From Ursus arctos (Eukaryota > Chordata > Mammalia > Carnivora > Ursidae): 64,000 nt of DNA. The stretch lies in contig NC_079873.1 in NCBI RefSeq assembly GCF_023065955.2, positions 8,942,566-9,006,565 on the forward strand. The letters run 5' to 3'. Within the stretch, counting starts at the first letter, position 1. Every line of letters begins with the position of its first letter. The position numbers and the translations under genes are program-made. Below are positions 59,156-64,000 of this stretch, in pieces. The notes under the pieces are model-generated. The model ran no database searches, had not been told where the DNA came from, and worked only from the letters and a program-made list of their open reading frames with translations.

Positions 59156-59924
59156 ATATAAATGGTGATTGAGTTAGGAGGGCGAGACAATACTTTGTCT
59201 TCTGAGGGAAAGATCAGTTCTTGCAGTGGTGCTGGTATATTTCCTTCTCTGCGCGTTGTCACCTCGTGTCCATCGCTGGCCATCACTTTCCCCTTCCACG
59301 CCAGGTGTGGGAAGGCATCTCTGACATGGCCATTCACACCTTGTATGATGTACTCTTTGAAGGCATGGAGCTTTTTCTTTAACGGAGATTCATACTTCTC
59401 AGATTACAGTTTTGATCATCAATCCCATTTCGATTTACATAGGTTCTTATTATGCTTATGACCTTGGCACTCTTACAACGTAAATTTTCATGGGACTAAA
59501 TTCTAGTTTCTGATTTTTAAATAGAAAATTCTTGTGGCGAGAGGATCTTTTAATTGGTGTCTAACGACTCCTTTGTTCACCCTTTTTGCCTCTTTGGAGA
59601 TGAGACATATGATAATAGTTGGTTTTTCTTGCTTTATGGGCAAAGAAAAAAATAAAAAGGTATCTGGCTTTTTCGACGTAATACTTGCTCTAAGGCCGTG
59701 GGAAATAGATCGTTGTTAGCCTTAAGCCACGTTACAAAAGAAGTTGAGAGTATCATGTAGTTTTTCTATCTTTGTTTAAAATCCTTTGTTTTTGAAACAC
59801 CACTAAAAAGTTTTTCAAGAAGGTTTTGTCTCATTTTTGCATAATCTCTTTCCATAGTCATCCAGAGACTGCCCCTACTTAATTGAAGTTTTTTTTTGCT
59901 TACTTTATAGATAAGCCTTCATGA

Positions 59925-60110
59925 CCTGAGGGCTCAGCTCACATGGCATCTCCTCCCGGAAACTAGAGGCCCTCCTCTGTATCGAATTCCTCAAGTGCAT
60001 TCACTACTTTAATATTTCTTCAATCTATTCAATTTATCTCTTTAGAAGTTTGCCTTCCCATTAGGCTGTAAACTACTGTTTATGTTGCCAGCAGTCACCC
60101 CCACATGGGA
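59925..60110 (+). mobile_element. LINE-2 3' region fragment
   Basis: 'gagggctcagctcacatggcatctcctcccggaaactagaggccctcctc' (59929-59978) matches the L2 'caggtctcagctcaaatgtcacctcctcagagaggccttcc'; 'attaggctgtaaactactg' fits the following part. Confidence 0.5.
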
Positions 60111-60209
60111 TATTTGTAACACTACTGGGTCGTAAAAATAGTGCTAGATCTTTCTATGGAAGGTGATAACTCTGATGCATGCATTTTTCTAGATTATAAA
60201 TTCAGTTTT

Positions 60210-60415
60210 TATTTTTTTATTTTTTTTTTAAGATTTTATTTATTTAACAGAGAGAGAGAGACAGCCAGCGAGAGAGGGAACACAAGCAGGGGGAGTGGGA
60301 GAGGAAGAAGCAGGCTCCCAGGGGAGGAGCCCAATGTGGGGTTCGATCCCAGAACGCTGGGATCACGCCCTGAGCCGAAGGCAGACGCTTAACGACTGCG
60401 CCACCCAGGTGCCCC
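60210..60415 (-). mobile_element. SINEC, full length, young
   Basis: Perfect 15-base target-site duplication tataaattcagtttt at 60195-60209 and 60416-60430. Near-consensus body; head complement GCGCCACCCAGGTGCCCC ends at 60415. Confidence 0.94.
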
Positions 60416-60430
60416 TATAAATTCAGTTTT

Positions 60431-61151
60431 AAATTCCACTTCTAATTATTTTATTTTATGCCTTTACAACCTTGTTTTGAGGAGTCTGAGGCTTCAGCAG
60501 ACCGCGGACAGGGCTTGAGTCATAGAAGAGGTTAAGAGCTTCTAATGGAACATGTTCCAGAAGTCTGAGGCACTTCAAAGACGTTTGAGACGATTGTTTC
60601 ACGTGCCCTTGCCCTGGCTGCCATCTTAGTCATCGACTGATTCCCTTATCATCAGTCTAGAGAAGGCTTTTGGATTTCTCAGGGGTGCAGAGAACAGAGA
60701 TTGGGTGACTGTGGGCTGTTCCTAGTCCAGCTGATCCCTGTTGGATTCGAGCTTCCGCCAGTGTTTCTATTTATAAACATTTGTTTCTGTGTGACATGGT
60801 TGAGATATGCACAGGAGAACGATGTTGTTGTGTCAGACATAATCATGTTACACACCTGTTCTATCGAATGATAATACCATTATTGCTAGTATACATAAAG
60901 CTGAAAATAGCCACCACTTTCTTGACTTTTCTCCAGAAAGGTCAGTGATGTTGTATTTCTTTCATTGTTTCTTCTAAAACCTTTTGGCATGAATTTTAGT
61001 TTTCCAGATGGCTTACAATTTCTCAAAGAACACAAGTACCTTTTGTGATATTTCATGTACATTTCTCAGAGGAGATCTCATTCTGTGGATTTCATAAGAA
61101 GAAAGGATCACTGGAGTATTTCTACTTAGATATTCTCTATGCTTTTAAAAA
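60431..61151. other. Unannotated noncoding stretch
   Basis: No named repeat or gene. Confidence 0.4.
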
Positions 61152-61164
61152 TTTTTGACCTCTC

Positions 61165-61363
61165 GGGGCGCCTGGGTGGCTCAGTCGTTAAGTGTCTGCC
61201 TTCGGCTCAGGGCGTGATCCCGGCGTTATGGGATCGAGTCCCACATCGGGCTCCTCTTCTGGGAGCCTGCTTCTTCCTCTCCCACTCCCCCTGCTTGTGT
61301 TCCCTCTCTCGCTGGCTGTCTCTCTGTCACATAAATAAATAAAATCTTAAAAAAAAAAATTTT
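61165..61363 (+). mobile_element. SINEC, full length, young
   Basis: Head GGGGCGCCTGGGTGGCTCAG at 61165; A-box-like TGGCTCAGTCGTTAAG near 61176 and B-box-like GGGATCGAGTCCC near 61230. Tail ATAAATAAATAAAATCTT then A10. Target-site duplication tttttgacctctc at 61152-61164 and 61364-61376. Confidence 0.93.
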
Positions 61364-61802
61364 TTTTTGACCTCTCGTTTCACTGTGTCGTGATCTTATT
61401 TTTCAAGACCTACTGTTTGAAAAGTCCCTCATCCTCCTGCCTCAAAACCTGTTCTTTTACTTAAATCCACACCCGGGATTGCCTCCTTGCCCTCGTAACA
61501 AGGATGGGAAGTTTTTTTTTCCCCCTGTTTCAGGGGAGGCAGACTTTCTGTCTTGTGTCCTGTTTGTTCTAATATTACTACAAATTGCATCCAAGTGCAA
61601 TAGGGGGCCCATTTTCTTTCATTAAGATGTATATTAAGGAGTTGTATCTGGAAATGTGAAAAGATGCTCTTGAGAGGACATGCCTTTGTTTGGGAAAATA
61701 TAGTTATGTTATAGAAAAATAAAGTACTTATTAGTGGCATTATTGTTTTAAATTAATTAATAAATGTTTGGATCATTTTCCATTTTTAACTTCCACTGTA
61801 GT

Positions 61803-61993
61803 TTTTAAAAGATTTATTTATTTCTTCTACAGAGGGAGTGAGAGAACAAGAGAGAGTAAGTGGGAGTTGGGGGCAGAGGGAGAGGGGAAGCTGACTCTGC
61901 TCTGATCATGGGGATCAACCATCCGACCCCGAGATCCTGACCTGAGCTGACCCCAAGAGTAAGACGCTTAACCAACTGCCCCCCAGGCGCCCC
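61803..61993 (-). mobile_element. SINEC, older copy
   Basis: TTTAAAAGATTTATTTATTTC tail; head complement CTGCCCCCCAGGCGCCCC ending at 61993. The flanks are only loosely alike (cactgtagttttta / aacagtgcatttta), so the insertion is old. Confidence 0.83.
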
Positions 61994-62329
61994 AACAGTG
62001 CATTTTAATCAATAGGTGTGAACAACATGAAAGAAAGTTTTTTGGATGGGTCATCAGTCACTTTTGGGAGAATAAAGGTGTCAAGAGGCCAGATCGCTGG
62101 AGAAGTGCTGTTCTTGGTCTACTCTCAGGGAACATGTTTCTTCACCTCTATGCCACTCTGTGATCCAATCTAGTGTGGCTTCCACCTGCATTAGTACACT
62201 GAACCTGCTGGTTTCAAAGTCAGTGAATGCAATTGGCAAATTTGTACCAGACCCGTGGGAATCATTCCATGTTATTCTTGGCCATTTTCTGGAACTGCTT
62301 TTATCTTGACTTAAGGTAGTCATGAGAGG

Positions 62330-63430
62330 AGTGTCAAGCCCACTCTTGGTATTCCCTCTCTCTCCCCCATTGCATCTCCTCTGTCTCCTTCTTGTGCTTC
62401 CTTTTCTGATACCTCTCTTGAAGGTAAGTGACCCTGGGGATCTGGTATCCTCCCACGCTCCCTGAACAATCTCATTGCTTCGCTGTTTGCATTCACCGTC
62501 TCTGGGTTGATGAAAGCCGTGTCTTTATCCCTGATTTTCTCCCTACTCTTTGGACCCGAATAGAAGAGCTTCCTGCAATACCAATACTTGGACATTCCGC
62601 CAGCACCTCCATTTTAATACGTTGTGAATTGAACTTGTCATGTCACCACCCCTCGTGCTCCTTAATCTGTTCCCTTGGTCCATCCTCCATGTAGTTGCTC
62701 CATCTAGAAGTCTGGAAACAATTCTTGATGATTTCTTTTTTATTAAGCCCTCACCATCCCTCACGATATCCAAGGTCTGCGTCACCCATGTTCTCCATCC
62801 TCAAAACCATCCCTCTTTCTCTAACTTGTATTAGTGCCCTGCCCTAATCGCCAGGGTCTCTGCTCTGAGTGACTGCAAAGATCTCCTAGCCAGCTCCTTA
62901 GTTAGTCTCCACAGTGCCACAGGTCTTCGGCCCACACCCCCGAGGGTGCACATGTCACCATTCAGTGTTTCCTCAAGAGTCTTGATCACCTGCCTCCGCT
63001 CACCGCAGCTGCTCTCTCATCTTCTACTGCCCGTCACGTGCTGCCCAGAAGCGCTTTGATGTGCTTGTGTTCTCCCTTCTGCAGGCCCGCATGCCTGCTT
63101 TTCTTTCATCCCGCGCCAGCACCCGCCCCCTCCACCTGCCTCTTCTCCCCCTCAAATGCATGCTGTTCTCACTAACACCATCCATGTCCTTTGTTTTCTA
63201 GAGTAGACTTTCTTCCCCAAGCAAGCCTTTCCTTGCCCACCTCCTGCCCTTTGTCAGAGCCTCCATCGAGCCCTGAGTGCTCTGTGATGGCATTTGTCAA
63301 TCCACCTGTGTAATTGCTTGTGTGATGTGACCTGCAGGAGGCCAGCAAGCTCACCTTTCTTATTTGTCTTGGGATCCTGGAAGCTTTTGCAATCTCACCA
63401 GAAACTCTCAATACCTACTTGTCAAGTGAG
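62330..63430 (+). mobile_element. LINE-2, long sense fragment
   Basis: The C/T-rich text follows L2 in order: 'cctcaaaaccatccctctttctc', 'tgccctaatcgccagggtctctgctctgagtgactgcaaagatctcctagccagctcc' (62838-62898), 'cccttctgcaggcccgcatgcctgc', 'aagcaagcctttccttgcccacctcctgcc' (63220-63250). About 1.1 kb. Frames inside it are short and broken. Confidence 0.55.
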
Positions 63431-64000
63431 GATGTTATATATTTTTAAAATTATTTTTTCCCTGAAAGGTGCAGCGATTTCAATGATTTTCCATTTTCAA
63501 GTAATCATACAATGCCTTGAGCACAGAATAGCAATGATTTCAGAATTTACAAATACAGCATTCATAGTTTCCCTAAGCCAGCATGGCTATAATTTCATCT
63601 ACCACCCGCAGGAAAGATCTGAGAAAGAACACTGATGTGCTGGGGTGGTAATTGGAGGTGGCAACATGGTGACCGGGTTCAGAACTTCTGCCTGAACATA
63701 AGGAGGATGCTTGTAGTGAATGAGGATCTGATAAAAACATTGTTTGAGATGAGTATATCACCAAAATAATTCCATTGGTTTTTTTCTTTCCCCAAATAAT
63801 TATAAAACCCCTAAATATAAAAATGGTGGCTTTCTTTAAAACTGTTTTATCACGAAGGTGAAAGAATGAAACTATACAATTCATCATAGGAGATAAGTCC
63901 TACACAAACGTTATCTGGTAGGTTAGGAAGCCTGAGGGAAAAAGGCTTTCATGCTACCTTTGGGTTTCTGCGGAAGTAAAACATTTGCAAAAGAGGTAAA
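63431..64000. other. Unannotated noncoding stretch
   Basis: AT-rich end of the window with no repeat or gene that I can name. The frame at 63294-63635 starts inside L2 and is not supported. Confidence 0.4.

Larger units (their letters stand above)
55651..59924. other. Repeat-poor noncoding stretch, 4.3 kb
   Basis: Only simple repeats are named here (58863-58899; 59019-59155). An exact 11-base tandem duplication ggttaagctcc lies at 55889-55899 and 55900-55910. The 142-codon frame at 55722-56150 has no family I recognise. Confidence 0.4.

Overview
This window is nuclear DNA of a carnivoran mammal, most likely a bear (Ursidae) or a close arctoid relative such as a seal. The basis is about 26 copies or fragments of the carnivore tRNA-Lys-derived SINE (SINEC/CAN-SINE). 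Its head reads GGGGCGCCTGGGTGGC and its tail ends AAATAAATAAAATCTT. The best-preserved copies have the GCACAGCGGTTAAGCGTC head and GGCTGTCTCTATCTCTGTC tail that I associate with the panda/bear subfamily rather than with dog or cat SINEs. Family names come from recalled consensus sequences; no alignment was run.

I find no protein-coding gene, rRNA, tRNA gene, CRISPR array or prokaryotic or viral gene I can support. All open frames are short and most lie in repeats. One stretch of about 70 codons at 5271-5483 has coding-like composition and might be an exon or a decayed retrocopy, but I do not recognise it. The window is best read as intergenic or deep intronic sequence.

Layout. 0.7-4.3 kb: three separate old L1 3' ends, all on +, plus one young SINE. 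4.5-9.2 kb: a MIR, the unexplained open frame, an antisense MaLR-type LTR and a young SINE. 10-14.3 kb: MIR and long antisense L2 remains, with two SINEs. 16.6-17.0 kb: two SINEs, one with an unusual G10 block. 17-26.5 kb: no SINE at all, only an L2 scrap and one LTR near 19-20 kb; it contains a short CpG-rich block at about 21.9-22.5 kb. 26.5-28.2 kb: SINEs, including one inside a MER5A element. 28.8-34.5 kb: sparse, with an L1 3' end split by a SINE. 34.6-43.4 kb: a dense SINE cluster with 11 copies, including one SINE inserted in the tail of another. 45-52 kb: L2, L1, MLT1-like LTR, MIR and hAT-type elements. 52-60 kb: almost repeat-free apart from microsatellites and a MIR. 60-64 kb: three SINEs and a long sense L2.

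The genome-biology content is therefore transposon archaeology (nested insertions, target-site duplications, strong SINE clustering and strand skew) and several repeat-poor, AT-rich or CpG-retaining segments that could be regulatory. No novel multi-gene system is visible.
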